From: Tausonia pullulans
Lineage: Eukaryota; Basidiomycota; Tremellomycetes; Cystofilobasidiales; Mrakiaceae
Reading direction: 5' to 3'
Assembly (NCBI GenBank): GCA_951802195.1
Contig: OX637622.1
Location: 434,001 to 498,000, forward strand
DNA length: 64,000 bases
Shown here: in pieces, positions 47,891 to 59,534 of the stretch
How the letters are laid out: every line of letters begins with the position of its first letter
Position numbering within the stretch: the stretch's first letter is position 1
The notes under the pieces: generated by a model
Told to the model about the DNA's origin: nothing
Seen by the model: the letters and a program-made list of their open reading frames with translations, nothing else
Database searches by the model: none
Translations under genes and position numbers: made by a program

Positions 47891-48271
47891 GCGAAGTGAG
47901 GGAGAGCCTGTCTCCCTGGAGTCTCCAGACGGAGAGACAGGGGACAGGTGCGCCGAGTCTAGTCGGTGGCCAAGCTCTCAAGTACTATGCAAACTCAGAT
48001 CTGGGGCTCGAGCGAGAGTAGGCAGCAGTGCAGTCAAATGAAATCGATAAGCATGGCTATCTGGGTGCTGATCTCCTGCGCATGCGTGTGTGTGCCGCCG
48101 ATCCTTCCTCGACAGGGGGAGAATGACAACGATGACAGCGGCGGACGATGGCAAAGACTAAGGAAGGAGAAGTGAGAGAGAGAAGGGGAGAAAGGTCACA
48201 CTATACAATGACGACGACGACGTGCAAGCAAGGAAGCTAGAAAGAAGCAAGACCAAAGCGAGGGGCGATGT
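47891..48271. other. intergenic, arrestin promoter and metallothionein 3' end
   Basis: 381 bases; purine-rich near 48140-48200. No gene was seen. Confidence 0.45.
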
Positions 48272-49315
48272 TCACTTCTTGCACACGCACTGGCCTGGGG
48301 CGCAGGAGCACGAGCCGGGAGGGCACTGGCGAAGACAGCGATCAGCACATGGATCCGAGCAGAGAGGAAAAGAGGGAGGAAGACCCACCGAGCAGTCCGC
48401 TCCGCATCCCCCAGCGGCCTTCTTGGCCTTGCAAGCGTCGCCGCACTTGCACTCTCCCACAGGGCACTGATCCAGCACTCGTCAGTCAACAGGCCGAGCC
48501 AAGACACGCTGAAGGAGGTGGGTGACGCACGCTGCAGCCCGTCTCGCCCGAGCAGCACGAGGCCGTCGCCTTCTCTTTCTTCGCGGGGCAGGAAGCACAC
48601 TTGCAGTCGGAGCACTGGGCGAAGCAAGAGCGCAAGAGAAAGCATCAGTCAGTATGGGAGCGAGCGAGATGGTACGGCCCGTCGGCCATAATACGTCGGT
48701 GTCTGCCTGCCTTTCCCTCATCTGCACCTCCCGAGCCTCCCCCCTCTCACCTCCCCACCCGTCCAGGCAGGCAGACAAGATCCAGAGATGGCGCAGAGAT
48801 GAGTCGAAAGGGACGCACCGAGCAGCCAGGTCCAGAGCAGTCCTTGCAATCGCTCGCGCACTTGCACGCGTCCGAGGACGACGGGGCGGGGGCCTTTTTG
48901 GCAGGGCACGCCTCGCAGGTGCACGTGTCGCACTGAATTCGGACGAGGGCGTGTGAGCAAGAGGAGGGTGGGGTAACATTGGGCATGCGATGGACGGACC
49001 TTGCAGCCCTCCTTCATGTCGCAGCTATGGGTGAGGGCAGGGAGAGGTCAGTGAGCCCGCCCACGGTCGACGACAGAAACGCAAGCGGAGGCCGCGTACG
49101 AGCACTGCTTGGGGTCGGTGGTGACGCCTGCGCGTTCAGAGGTCGAGAAGGAGAGAGAAAGGCAGGGATGAGCGACGTTGATGACACGGGCGAGCGCGAT
49201 GCGATCTCCGGGCCCAGGGAGGGCGAGCGCGGGCTGGAGGGAGGAGGGAGAGAGCAGACGCACTCTGGCCCTTCTCAGTAGCAGGGTTGGCGGAGGAGCA
49301 GGAGGAGCAGGCCAT
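48272..49315 (-). CDS. long modular metallothionein, seven exons
   Basis: Exons 49315-49264, 49127-49100, 49024-49000, 48932-48819, 48614-48531, 48466-48389 and 48325-48272 join in frame to 144 residues with 32 Cys (22%). It starts MACSSCSSANPATEKGQ. Later modules read CDTCTCEACPAKK...DACKCASDCKDCSGPGCS, CSDCKCASCPAKK, CPVGECKCGDACKAKK and CPPGSCSCAPGQCVCKK. There are no aromatic residues, and Cys occur mostly as C-x-C and C-x2-C. Exons 4 to 7 each begin with a Cys codon in phase 0, so modules can be added or lost without frame change. Such proteins bind Cu(I), Zn or Cd in the cytosol. The size resembles the long copper metallothioneins of Cryptococcus (CMT1/CMT2), though I have not aligned them. 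Confidence 0.93.
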
Positions 49316-50124
49316 AGTGGTGGAGCTGTGGTGTGGAAGACGGCTGGGAGCTGAGGGTGGTGGGTGTTGGGTGCCAAGAGACGAGCAAGGCCTCCAGCGG
49401 GGGAAGGACAGACGGAGCCTGCTGGCAGGAGCCCCTGCGGCGTCGTCATCGAAACGCCTCGCCACCAGCTGCAGTCGTTCTCGATATCCCTCAAGCTATA
49501 TCACATCTTGGCTGGTCCGCCTGTGTGTCGCCGGCAGCGGGCCCACATGGAGTGGAGGTGGGGACGGGCGAGGCCTGTCTTGGCCTGTGGGCTCGCCTGG
49601 CTAGGGGCGTTCGTCGGCAGCCAGCCGAAACCGCCGACGGGACGGCGAGCGCGCGCGCCGGACGTGGAAGGAGGAGAGGGGAGAGACGACCCGCAGGGCA
49701 TGGAAGAAAGGCACTGAGGCAAGTTCGAGAACCGCCCTCGGGGCGGTGACGTAGATGCCGGATGGTTGCCAGCAGCGGGAGGAGCAGTGCCGGGAAGGTG
49801 GTGGGTGCAGGGAGTGACTGAGGTGTGGAGTGTTCTGCCACGGCTGGCTGGCTGATGTAGGCTACTCGCTGAAGCCCGCTCAGTGATTCGCGAGAGGGAA
49901 GGGTTCGTAGATGGTGGTTGTCGGAAGGAAGGACGCTTGGAACCAGACTGTGGGAAGCCAGACTGCTTTGACCGGGGTGTCGATATCACCTCATCAGGCG
50001 ACATCCTCCTCCCCGGGCACCCCGACTGATGAGGTCCCTCGCTCTCTCGCATACGCAGTCATCAGAATTCAAAACCAACCCTTTCCGTCTCGCTCTATCT
50101 CTCGACCCGAGAAGAAGCACTTCC
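49316..50124. other. upstream region of the metallothionein gene
   Basis: 809 bases between the metallothionein start (-) and the SWS1-like stop (-). GCTG/CAGC tetramers are frequent (for example near 49345, 49468, 49845), which may or may not be metal-response elements; the region is GC-rich, so chance is a fair explanation. No ORF here is supported. Confidence 0.4.
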
Positions 50125-50959
50125 TCAGCCTACCCCGACAAGCCCGCCGAGGAGCAACGCGAGCCCTTCGAGCTCGACGTCATCGCGCTTCTCCGATAGC
50201 GGCGCTGCGGATGACGATGGCGAGGGTCGTCGTCCTGCAGCAGCAGAGATCCACCCCAAGCGAAGGCCGATGCGAAGGGCAAGGAGATGCTTGCACTGAA
50301 AGCAAGTATGAGATCAGGCTGGGAGCGAGGGGACAGGAGATGGTGGTAGGGACACACCAGCGCAGGCGGTCGTTCTTTGGAGGCGTTCGCAGGTTTCATC
50401 GCCGTCGCCTCAGATCCGATGATGCCGCGAGTCGAAGAGAGATGGGAGAGAGAGAAGGCCGGACAGGAGCAGTACGACGGGTGCTGGAGAGTGGGGGAGA
50501 GGTGAAGCAGGTAAGGGGTCGGCGAGGCGTAGGACTGAGGAGGACGACCGGTCAGAGCCTCAGCTTGATGCACCGAGAGCAAGACGTCCCACTCACGGTG
50601 TAGATCAGGCGCCCATGCCCCAAGGATACGCTGGAGACTTCAAGATGGCAAGACCCAAGCGAACTATCAGATTGATGGGACGCGTCGCCCGGTGACAGGT
50701 CTCCACGTGTCGCCTCGCCTACTGACTCAAGCGAAGATCAAGGATCTCCAAAGCGCCAAGGACGAGCTCATTAGGAAGGAGAAAAGCCAGCTTGAGGGTC
50801 TGCTCGTCCGTCACTGTCAAGGGAGGGTGGACGTATTACCTGTCAGCTTGACAGCACGGTCCCGACGCGAGGTGGCCAAGGGCTGGCTGCCCACGACGCA
50901 CGCCTTGGCGGCGAGAGCTCATCGAGGACGGCATCCAGGACGTCGGGGAGACCGAGCAT
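50125..50959 (-). CDS. SWIM zinc-finger protein, SWS1/ZSWIM7-like
   Basis: Five exons, 170 residues, frame closes exactly: 50959-50902, 50813-50723, 50663-50597, 50483-50358 and 50295-50125. It starts MLGLPDVLDAVLDELSP. LTDEQTLKLAFLLPNELVLG with ALEILDLRLSH corresponds to the segment before the finger in ZSWIM7. SVSLGHGRLIYT and HPSYCSCPAFSLSHLSS follow, then a 35-residue loop and CKHLLALRIG. The SWIM zinc ligands are Cys77, Cys79, Cys115 and His117 (C-x-C-x35-C-x-H). SWS1 pairs with a Rad51 paralogue-like partner in the Shu complex, which promotes Rad51 filament assembly at stalled forks (family knowledge). The C-terminal 45 residues are Ser/Leu-rich and not conserved to my eye. The family call rests on the CSCPAF...CKHLLA pattern. 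Confidence 0.82.
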
Positions 50960-51113
50960 AGCATGGGCGAGAGCTTGCTGACGAGTGGATGGTGGTTGAT
51001 GGGCTGTCGAGGTCGACGTCTCTCCGTTGCTTCATCCCGGTGGCGAGACGTCATCCAGTGCTTCTCTTCCCACCAACCACCACCAACTCGCGCCACTCCA
51101 CCCTATCCGCGAC

Positions 51114-52618
51114 ATGGCCGCATCGTCCTACCTGTCCTGGGTCATCTCCTGGTTCCAGAGCCTCTTCTGGTCCAAGCAGCTCGAGGTTTCCATCGTCGGC
51201 CTCCAGGTGCGGTTGTCGTCCCTCTTCCCAGCGCGCTCTTCTTGCTCCCTCTCGCTTGCGTCCCCCCGTCGTCGGCTCTGGCCGCCCGCGGTCTCCTCCC
51301 GCCTCCTGGCAAGTTATCGGCGACAGAGAAAGCATGGCTAGGGGGTGGAACTCACCAGAGCACCTCTTGCTCCAGTTACCCACTTGGACCTTGCAACTCC
51401 CCCAAGCGCACGGATGGACGGGCTGACGCTCGGCCCGTTGCCCTCACTCCCTACGCCTCTACCTTCTGACCCCTCTCCCCTCACCTTCCTTTCCAATGAG
51501 CTTGTGCATCAGAGCCTCAGCAGGCAGACCGGCTGATTCTCTTTGTAACCCCATTCGTAGGCCAGCGGCAAGACGTCCCTCGTCAATGTCCTCTCGTCCG
51601 GCCAGTTCTCCGACGAGGTCGTCCCGACAATCGCGTTCAACGTTCGTCATCGCCTCGCCCTTTAGGGGTTTGAGACTCATACTGAAAATGCATTGAGTGT
51701 TCTATAGTTACGGAGAGTGACTAAGGGCAACATCACTCTCAAGATCTGGGTGCGTCGATGTGGCGCGACGGACAGATGCAGGCCGGTTGGGGAGGGAGGG
51801 GGGGGTTCGCGCGTGATCTGGCCGATAGCTGACTGGCTCTCGCATCATTCCTTGATTTTTTCGACTTCTGCGCCCACTAGGATGTCGCTGGCCAGCCAAA
51901 ATTCCGGAATATGTGCGTGTTGACCTCAGCGAAGAAGGATGTCGACACGTTTTCCTGCTGATCCTGTCTCCTCTTCTGTCAAACGGAACGTTTCATCAGG
52001 TGGGAACGCTACTGTCGGGGCGTCCAAGCGATCGTGTTCGTGGCCTCTCTCCCCTCATCTCGGCTGGCTGATTGCGTTGGCGAAGAGGAGAAGGACTGGG
52101 CTAACTTAAAATGAGGCCTCATCAGATACGTTGTCGACTCTTCCGACGTGAGCCTCAAGTCGTCCTCTCTCTCCCTCTGTTGCCCCAGTTCGATCCTGAC
52201 CGCATCTCACTTCATCTGTATACAGCTTGACTCTATTCCAGCGGCGACGCACGAGCTCCACTCGCTCCTCTCTATCCCGGAACTCAAAGGTGTCCCTCTG
52301 CTCGTCGTTAGTCGCCCCTCCTCTCTCCCTCTTCCTCTTTCCCAGCCAGTGTGTCCTAACCCTAACTCTCAATGAACGGCGGCGACTCAGCTCGGCAACA
52401 AGAACGATCTTCCAAACGCCCTCGCCGTTGAGCCGCTCATCAAGCAGCTCAAGCTTGACAAAATTACCAATAGGCCTGTCTCGGTGGGCCCTTCTTCTCA
52501 ACACTCCCATGGGGCGACTAACTGACGGTTGCGGTTGATGCAGTGCTACTCGACGAGCATGAAGACGCAGCACAACATTGACATTGTATTGGCGTGGTTG
52601 AGCCAGCGGGCCAAGTGA
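51114..52618 (+). CDS. ARL8: ARF-like small GTPase ARL8
   Basis: About 190 residues, eight or so exons. The ATG at 51114 gives [19 protein letters not shown], an amphipathic helix instead of the myristoylated Gly of ARFs, as in ARL8. G1 is GLQASGKT, split by an intron (about 51208-51561). Next come [41 protein letters not shown] (switch II, Ala in place of the usual first Gly), [21 protein letters not shown] assembled with a GTTCGT donor, [25 protein letters not shown] (NKxD), and [20 protein letters not shown] ending QRAK, stop 52616-52618. The RSMWERYCRG-like block is diagnostic of ARL8. It acts on lysosomal/vacuolar membranes in transport and fusion (family knowledge). Confidence 0.93.
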
Positions 52619-53156
52619 GGGGTCGGGTATCTGGGACGATGGGGACGCATGCTAAGCTGCTTCTCATCAAGAGAGGCTAAGCACTCCGATTCTTCCTCGG
52701 TCGGCGGATCGCCCTGGTTTCTCTATTTCTTCTCACCCCTCACACTCCATCTCTTAGAGCCCGTCACTCTCACCGCTCGCCTACTCTTCTTGTTCCTTTT
52801 TTTTTTAACCTCGTCCTCACAGCCTTGCGCACTCCTCAACCTTTGTCCTCCTGCCCTAGACTCCCTTCGCACCGTTCAACGATGTACTTGTTTCCTGGCT
52901 GCCTCACGCGTCACCTTACACCTGGCATGCTGCTGCAAGACAGCCATATGAAGGACAAGTGTGCAAGCGCGTACACAACGGCCAACCGGGCCTGGCTGGT
53001 TGCGTTCAAGAAAGGATTCTCCACACAGCAGGCCCCACTCATCGCCTCCCTCTCATACAGCAAAGGGAGTCTCAAGGGTGGACCTGTCCCTTCTGAGCTC
53101 ATAGTGCAGTGACGCTGTATCTCTTTTTGGTTTTGTTTTAAAATCTCGCTTCTCTT
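52619..53156. other. convergent 3' region
   Basis: 538 bases between the stops of ARL8 (+) and bL35m (-). T-rich tract at 52796-52806. No supported gene. Confidence 0.5.
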
Positions 53157-54411
53157 TTACCACCCTCCACCACGACGCGTCTTGCGCCAGTACGGCATGA
53201 GCTTCTTGAGCTGCCGGGTCTGGGCCTGAGGGACGAGGGATGTGAAAGGGGGAGTAACTCAGTGAGATGAGCTGAAGAGGAGCGAAGGGCAGGACGAGAG
53301 AAACGGCCGAAAGGGGATGGAGGGAACGGGGCGGACTGAGCGGAGAGGGGGGACGCGTCGGAAGCTGACAGACGACGAACGACAGGGCGCATCGTCCCCT
53401 CTTGGTCAATAGCGACCCTACAAATGCCAAGGCTCCGATCTTGACAAGATCCACCATTTCGATCAGAGTAGGGACATATGGTCGGCCGTGCGTGGGCCGC
53501 ACGACGCGTATTTGTCGGCAAGGAGGCATGAAGGAAGTGAGGAGCCCAGCTTGCCTAGCTCCTTCGGTGTTAACGCCAGAGCCAAGAAAGAAGCGCGCGA
53601 AATCACCCCGAAGATGCTGAGACGACGGCGACAACGAAAGCAAGACGAGGCCGTTCGATCGACCGACCATAGTGCGTTCTCCGAACGAGCGAGCGAGCGA
53701 GCGCGAAAGACCGCTGCCCTCTCCGACCCATACGGACCGCCTACTGAATAGCCACACCCTAAACTGGCGAGCAAAGCGAGACAGAGACAGAACGCACCTT
53801 GCCACAGAAGAGCTGGACTGAGGTCTCCATCCTCTGCCCGTGCGAGAGCTTGCGGTTGAGCTGGTTCCGGCCAGCTCGCATCTAGGAAGGGCGAACGACA
53901 AGGGTCGGATCAGGTCCTGTTCACAATCCAGAGAGAAGCATGGCTTTGCGGGACGTACGTGCTTGAACTGATGGAGAAGGGCAAGCAGCGGAGAGAACGC
54001 ACACAACGGACTGGTCAAGGGCTGAAGCGCGTCGACGACGAGACGAGAGAACCCGAGACGGACCTTGCCGCTCTTGTAAGGCCTGAACCTAGCAACGGCA
54101 CCCTTGTGCGTCTTAAGCTTGGCGTTTGGACCCTGTCGGCCGCCTATCTTGTGGACCTTCTTGCGGAGCATACCCGGGCGGGGAGTGGCGAGCGAGGGCG
54201 TTGTCGAGAACGCGCGGCGTCCGCACGACGCGGCGACGCCGACGGCGGATGGCCGAGAGGCGAGGGAGAGGGCGGAGAGGAGCCGAGGAAGAGAGGTGGA
54301 AGAGGAGGCAATTCGGGAAGAGGAAGAAGCGATGGAAGAGGAGGCGAAAGAGGTAGAAGAGGAGCCGACGGCGGCGAGGAGCGTCCGGCGGAGAGCAGGG
54401 ACGAGAAGCAT
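53157..54411 (-). CDS. mitochondrial large-subunit ribosomal protein bL35m
   Basis: About 160 residues in three or more exons. The ATG at 54411 gives MLLVPALRRTLLAAVGSSST, a Ser/Arg-rich presequence ending near RRAFSTTPSLATPRPGM. The bL35 core is KLKTHKGAVARFRPYKSGK, spliced over about 200 bp to MRAGRNQLNRKLSHGQRMET with SVQLFCGK, and over about 570 bp to QTRQLKKLMPYWRKTRRGGG, stop 53159-53157. KTHKGA-x-RF and KKL-PY are bL35 signatures. The long last intron (about 53229-53797) is unusual for this genome and could hide an RNA. It is divergent from PET127. Confidence 0.9.
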
Positions 54412-54674
54412 GGCGGAGGAAGAGAAGGAGCTGGAAGGGAGTGATGAGTCCTAGGTGAGAGCTCTCTCTTCGTGCTAGGCCGACGGATGGGAGAGCGTGA
54501 ACGGGCTTTAAGCTGAGGGAACGACGCTGGGTCGGGTGTTTGCGGTGGTGGTCGAAGGTCGTTCTGTCGAGGATTGAGCCGAGCCGGTCGAGGCGGAGAA
54601 ACGACGACCGTCGATTCCATTTCCTTGTCAACTGATCCGTTCTCACCTCAACCACCTCCTCATCGTCTACTTCG
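54412..54674. promoter_or_regulatory. bidirectional promoter of bL35m and PET127
   Basis: Only 263 bases separate the two start codons, and both products act in mitochondrial gene expression, so shared control is likely. No TATA box or named site is visible. Confidence 0.5.
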
Positions 54675-57600
54675 ATGCTCCAGAGGGCTGCCCACGTTGC
54701 ACCCAGGGCACGTTGCCTCGCCGCCCACAGGCAGACCGCCGCCTCGTCCTCGGTGCCTACTGGCTGCCCTCCGCCGTCGGCTGTCTCCCGTTCGTCCCTG
54801 CCATATGCCCTCGAGAGATTCGACTAGCTGACTCGGTCACCTCCTATCGGGCTCTTGAATGACTTTACAGAGCCTTTCGATTCTTCGGGTGCTAGCGGTC
54901 CCCGCTCCTCGAGGCAGGATGTCGAGGGAGTGCAGAAAGACGCTCTCAGCCCGGACCACTCGACAGGTAAGTGTTCCTGTTCATCACCGACGAGAGTGCA
55001 AAGGCAACAGCGGTGTTGTTGTCCAGTCCACAGGCAGATCTCCGAGGGAGAAAATCTGGCACAAAGTGGACTGTTAAACTCTATCGAGTGGGGATGTCGC
55101 CTTAGGAGGAGGAACCGTTGACTAGACGTGTAGACGTCGCGTCTCGCCTGTACTTCGCCCCGAGATCCTTAGCTGACTCTCTCTCTTGCGCCTACAGACG
55201 TCAAGGGAAAATCTCGAGAGGTGTATTCCATGGGTGACTCTGCAGATGGCGCATGTAAGCTCAAGAAGCGCAGCCCGAGTCGTGTTTCGTTTGCTCACAA
55301 TGTGTCGCCGTCCTGTTCGCATTGCAGCCAACTCAAAAACGATGTCGGGCCCATCTTCCTCCATGAGGCCTAAATACGAACACCGTATTTCTGAAACAAC
55401 GGCGATTGAGTCCTCAGCACAACCCTTGCTGCCCTCACCGCCGCTGTCATCACCGTCATCGCCACCGAGACGAACTCCACCAAAGACTTTCAGCGCCCTC
55501 GCCTCTCTCGAGTGGCCCTCCGATCTAGCCGTGGCGTCATCCTCAAGATCAAATATCAGCGAGAACCGTCAATATGCGGTCCCGAAAGCTCTCTCATCGC
55601 CCGAGACCTCGTTGACGCCGTCTTCAGTGCCGTCCCAGGGCGCTTGGTCGCCGCCTCCTAGGGGGCCGTCCCCACTTCTCAAGCAGGCATCTCGATCGTC
55701 AAACGTCGATGCATCGTCTGCACGGCCGAAAAAGCCACCAGCAAATTCCAAGGCGGCTTCTGCCCCTTCTCCCTCCAATCTCATTGCGGCCCTCGCTCCC
55801 AGGCGGCCACCTCCCGCCGACTTCTCTTCTCTGCCACCGTCATCATCGCCCTCTATAAAATCTTCATCTCCTTCCCAGCCTACCGCCCCTCCAAAATCCT
55901 TCTCAGAGCCAGAATCCCAATTTATTTTGGCGGAAGATACGAGGCCAGCCACTGACTCGGCATCGACTGTAAGGATGACTTTGTTCGCCCGCGAAGAGTC
56001 TCCGCACAAGGGCACGCTGCCTCTGGGTCTGCTACCAAAGGTCCGGGCTATGCCTGAGCCGAGCTTGACCAAGGCAGAATGGAAGGTATATCTTTGCGGA
56101 CGCATTATATATTTTGCAACGCTTAGTTTTAACCCTCCATTCTCTGTCTACAGCATAAAGTCAAGAAGCTTCCGGCGTCCTCTGCACTCACCTTCCCACA
56201 GTCGGTCATGTCCCATGTCTCTGCTTCGTCTTCCGCCCTTTCCGTCCCACTTCCCCGCTCCTTCAAGAACGTTCATGCGATCCCAGAGGAAGAACTTGTT
56301 TCTGTGCTCGCCAAGCGGCGGGAGGCGCGGCGGTCCACCGAGACCCTGCGTACGTTAATGGTCTCTCATTTGTTCAAAGGGTGTTGCTGACAACCCAGTG
56401 TACTTTCGAGAACAGCTCCCAGCCACTTTCGGTCGTCCTCGGACCCGGCACCACCCAAAACTGTGGGTTGGCCTGTGGTCTTCTCTGAGCACCTCACGGG
56501 TCCTCAAGCACGAGAATCTCTCGTCTGTGAGTCTCCATATCGGATCAACTCCGGCAGAGCGTTGCCTGACTTCCCTGCGCTGCCCTTCACAGCGCTGGAG
56601 CCTGCTCCAGATCGACCGCCTGTCGCTAAGCTCGCTCACCAGCTCGACCGTGTGCTCTTCAAGTTAGCCCTCTTCTAAGCTCCTCCATTGGGACGAGGCG
56701 GCCTGATTGACACCCACTCTTCCTCAGCCCAGGAATACATTATCTTCGAGATCCTCGCTCGGACGTGCACAACTTTGACGTTCGGTTGGCCAAGCTCCCC
56801 TCGCCGGATGAGTTCGACTTTGCGCGGTTCCCGGCTTACGTGACGGCCTCCAAGGATGCGGTATGTTTCTTTTCCCTTTCTACTTGAACAATGGCAACAA
56901 CTGATACTCTCCCTTCCCAGGACCTTAACAAACTTGCTTCCTCCCAAGGCCTCAAGTTCTTCGGCTCCACCTCGACCCTCACTTCTTGTCTCTCGCAAAT
57001 CTACTTCCTCATCGGGCGATGGAAGGAGGTCAACCTCTCAATGCTCTCAGCCGAGTGGCAGAACGCTGTTTGTCTTTCCAATTTTTTTTCTCTGCCTTTC
57101 GTTTTCGTTTTCCATGTGGAAACTGACCGACTGACCTGTCGGACTGATCTTGCAGGACGCAAGCTTCTCATGGGGCGCCCGCCTTCCAGCTATGATCCGC
57201 CTCCGACGAAAGCCCGATGGCGCTTATGGTGTTGACAACGACAAATCGCTCGAGGGTCCCGGCGGGAACAAGCTCCTCTCTGACCTAGTTCGTTCTCAAG
57301 CTAGCGACTGCTCTCCGGTCGACTAATAGATTCCCTGCCTCCCGATTCAACAGGGAAAAGTCATGGAAAAGATTCTCACGGCCTCGCACAAGGACATCGC
57401 CCGCTACAGGAAAGACGCGCCTGAATCCGCCGTCTCACCCGAGGAGCGATCTGCTCGCGAGGCGTACCACTACACGAGGGTTCGTCTGCCCACTCACTTT
57501 TACTCTTGAGCTTTGTGTAGCTGATTTTTAATTTCTTGGCACGCACACGCAGGGTTCTACGCTGCTCATGCGCTCGCAACTCGACGGCGTCGACGAGAGG

Positions 57601-59517
57601 CTGCCAGGCAACGGGACCTTCGACATCAAGACGCGCTCGACTTGCAGCATTCGGTTCGACCGGGAGAACTCTGAGGTACGTACGAGACCTCCTTTCATGC
57701 GAAGGAAACGAATTGATGTGTACCGTTTTGCTCGATCGCGAGCAGGAGGGCTCCAAGTATCAGCTGCGAGACCTCGTCGGACCGAAGGAATCGTTCGAGC
57801 GAGAGCGTTACGACATGATGCGTGCTGCGTTCCTCAAGTACTCGTACGTCCCCTCTCTATCCATCTCTTCCTTCTCTTCTCTTTTCTTACGCAAGACTTC
57901 AATCCGCAGTCTCCAATGCCGCATCGGCGGCATGGATGGTATTTTCTGCGCATACCATACGACAGCCCGCATCCATGGGTTCCAGTACATCTCTCTTCCG
58001 GAGATGGACCAGTCGACGTTCGGATCGACAGAGATGGGAGAACAAAACTTTGGGCTGAGCGTCACGGTGCTCGAGAGGATCTTCGAGCGGGCGGTCTCCC
58101 TGTACTCGACTGCGCCTGTGCGTCCCTTCCGTCGAACAGCCCACATTTGGAAGGTAGTTGACATTGGTCCCTCCTTCTTTAGAGCATCGACATCACCATG
58201 CGGACGTGTCCTGAAGTCCGCGGGGAGATGGAGGTCTTCGTTCAGCCGACCCCCCTTCCCGAAGCCAAATTCTCTCCCTCAGGTCCCATTTCCGTCCTCC
58301 GCGTGACCGCCGACTCTTACCTAAACGGTAAGCGAGTCGCGGGCGAAGTCTCCTTCGACCCCAAAGCAGTCGATCCCCCACCGGTCTGGACGGTGGATCT
58401 CAAGATCTTAGAGGCGACAAAGGCTTCGGCGACGCGGAAGCAAATGCACGCAAGGCACACGGTTGTCAAGAGTGATCTGGAGAAGGCGGCATCGGTCCTG
58501 CTGCCGACAGATTGGTCGGAGGAGAAGATGCAGGGGGTGTTTGAGGAGAGGTGGAGGAAGGACATCAATGACCCGGAGTCTGGGTTCCACCACCTCAAAT
58601 ACCTCTGTCCGGCCGAGGTCCGCGCGATGGCGTCTGCCAAGGCCAAAGATGAGGAGGGGACGGAAGCGGAGCACGCTGCCGAGGACAGCCACCAGGACCA
58701 CCCCGACGCCAAAAATTACGACACGTACACGACCTTCACCTCCGCCACGCTCGAGGCCGCTGAGGCTCGCGCTCGCAAGACCGAGCAAGCGCTCGACAAG
58801 CTCCTCAGACTCGTCGAGTCCGGCGGCAGTCTCACCAACGCTCTTGAACGAACACTCGCTCGGGTCCCCAAACCCACGACCACGGGTCGTCTCGCTTGGT
58901 CCGACGAGGTCTTCCGACCGTGGGCGGACCGGATCGTCGACAACTACTTGAAGAGCAAGAAGAAGAACGTGCCGGAGGACTGGGCTCCCGGAGGCAAGGG
59001 CTTCTTGCTGCTCGAGACCGCGGCTCTCAGGGCAGCCACCAGCCTCGAGGAGAGATTTGAGCGTCGGTGGTTGGACCTGAAGGTCGAGGCCGTCCGGAAT
59101 GTGCGGTCGAACTTTGTCAAGGCCAAGACGGCCATCGGCGCCCGCTGGCTCGAGGTCGAGCTCGCGTGGGAGGAGGTTGACCGGGAGCGGAAAAGGCTGA
59201 GGACGTTGGAGCTCTCGCTGAGGGCCCCTTCCTCCTCTTCCTTGGAAGATTCTCGTCCTGCTCGGGCGCGGACGACGGGAAACATGGAACGGCCCGACCC
59301 GGATGCGTGGCCAGCGCCGTTGGTGGAGCGGCAGCCGCCGGCGCTCGTCTTTTCTCGGCCGGGGCCGATGGTCAAGGCAATCCGTAAACTCTCAAGGCAG
59401 GGCGTCAAGGCGGAGATGGAGCTCGAGAAGCGGCTTAAGGAGAAGGGGATCGTTTATTCGGTCCCCCCACTTGTGGAAGAGGCAGAGGAGACAGATGGGA
59501 AGACGGTCACTGCGTGA
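54675..59517 (+). CDS. PET127: mitochondrial mRNA-processing protein PET127
   Basis: Over 1000 residues in a dozen or more exons. PET127 is a mitochondrial membrane-associated protein needed for 5' processing and turnover of mitochondrial RNAs in yeast. The start MLQRAAHVAPRARCLAAHRQ is presequence-like. The N-terminal third is Ser/Pro-rich (55340-56090). The conserved core begins KLAHQLDRVLF, spliced to NPGIHYLRDPRSDVHNFDVR, and continues GSTSTLTSCLSQIYFL, LPAMIRLRRKPDGAYG, GKVMEKILTASHKDIARYRK, EAYHYTR, LLMRSQLDGVDERLPGNGTF with DIKTR, ERERYDMMRAAFLKYS, LQCRIGGMDGIFCAYHTTAR and GFQYISLPEMDQSTFGSTEM. The run MRSQLD-x-D-RLPG-TFD-KTR is nuclease-fold-like and diagnostic. A long helical C-terminus ends DGKTVTA, stop 59515-59517. 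The 3' end of exon 1 is unresolved. Confidence 0.9.
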
Positions 59518-59534
59518 TCTTCATGTTTATCTTA

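Noticed and set aside
48482-48979. Overlapping ORFs of 144-165 codons on both strands within the metallothionein gene
   Set aside because: They are shadows that cross real introns; the spliced Cys-rich frame explains the region far better.
49316-50124. Metal-response elements upstream of the metallothionein
   Set aside because: GCTG-type cores are common by chance in such GC-rich DNA; no spaced or repeated full element was seen.
51114-52618. ARF1-type GTPase
   Set aside because: No N-terminal Gly for myristoylation, and the MWERYCRG block is typical of ARL8.
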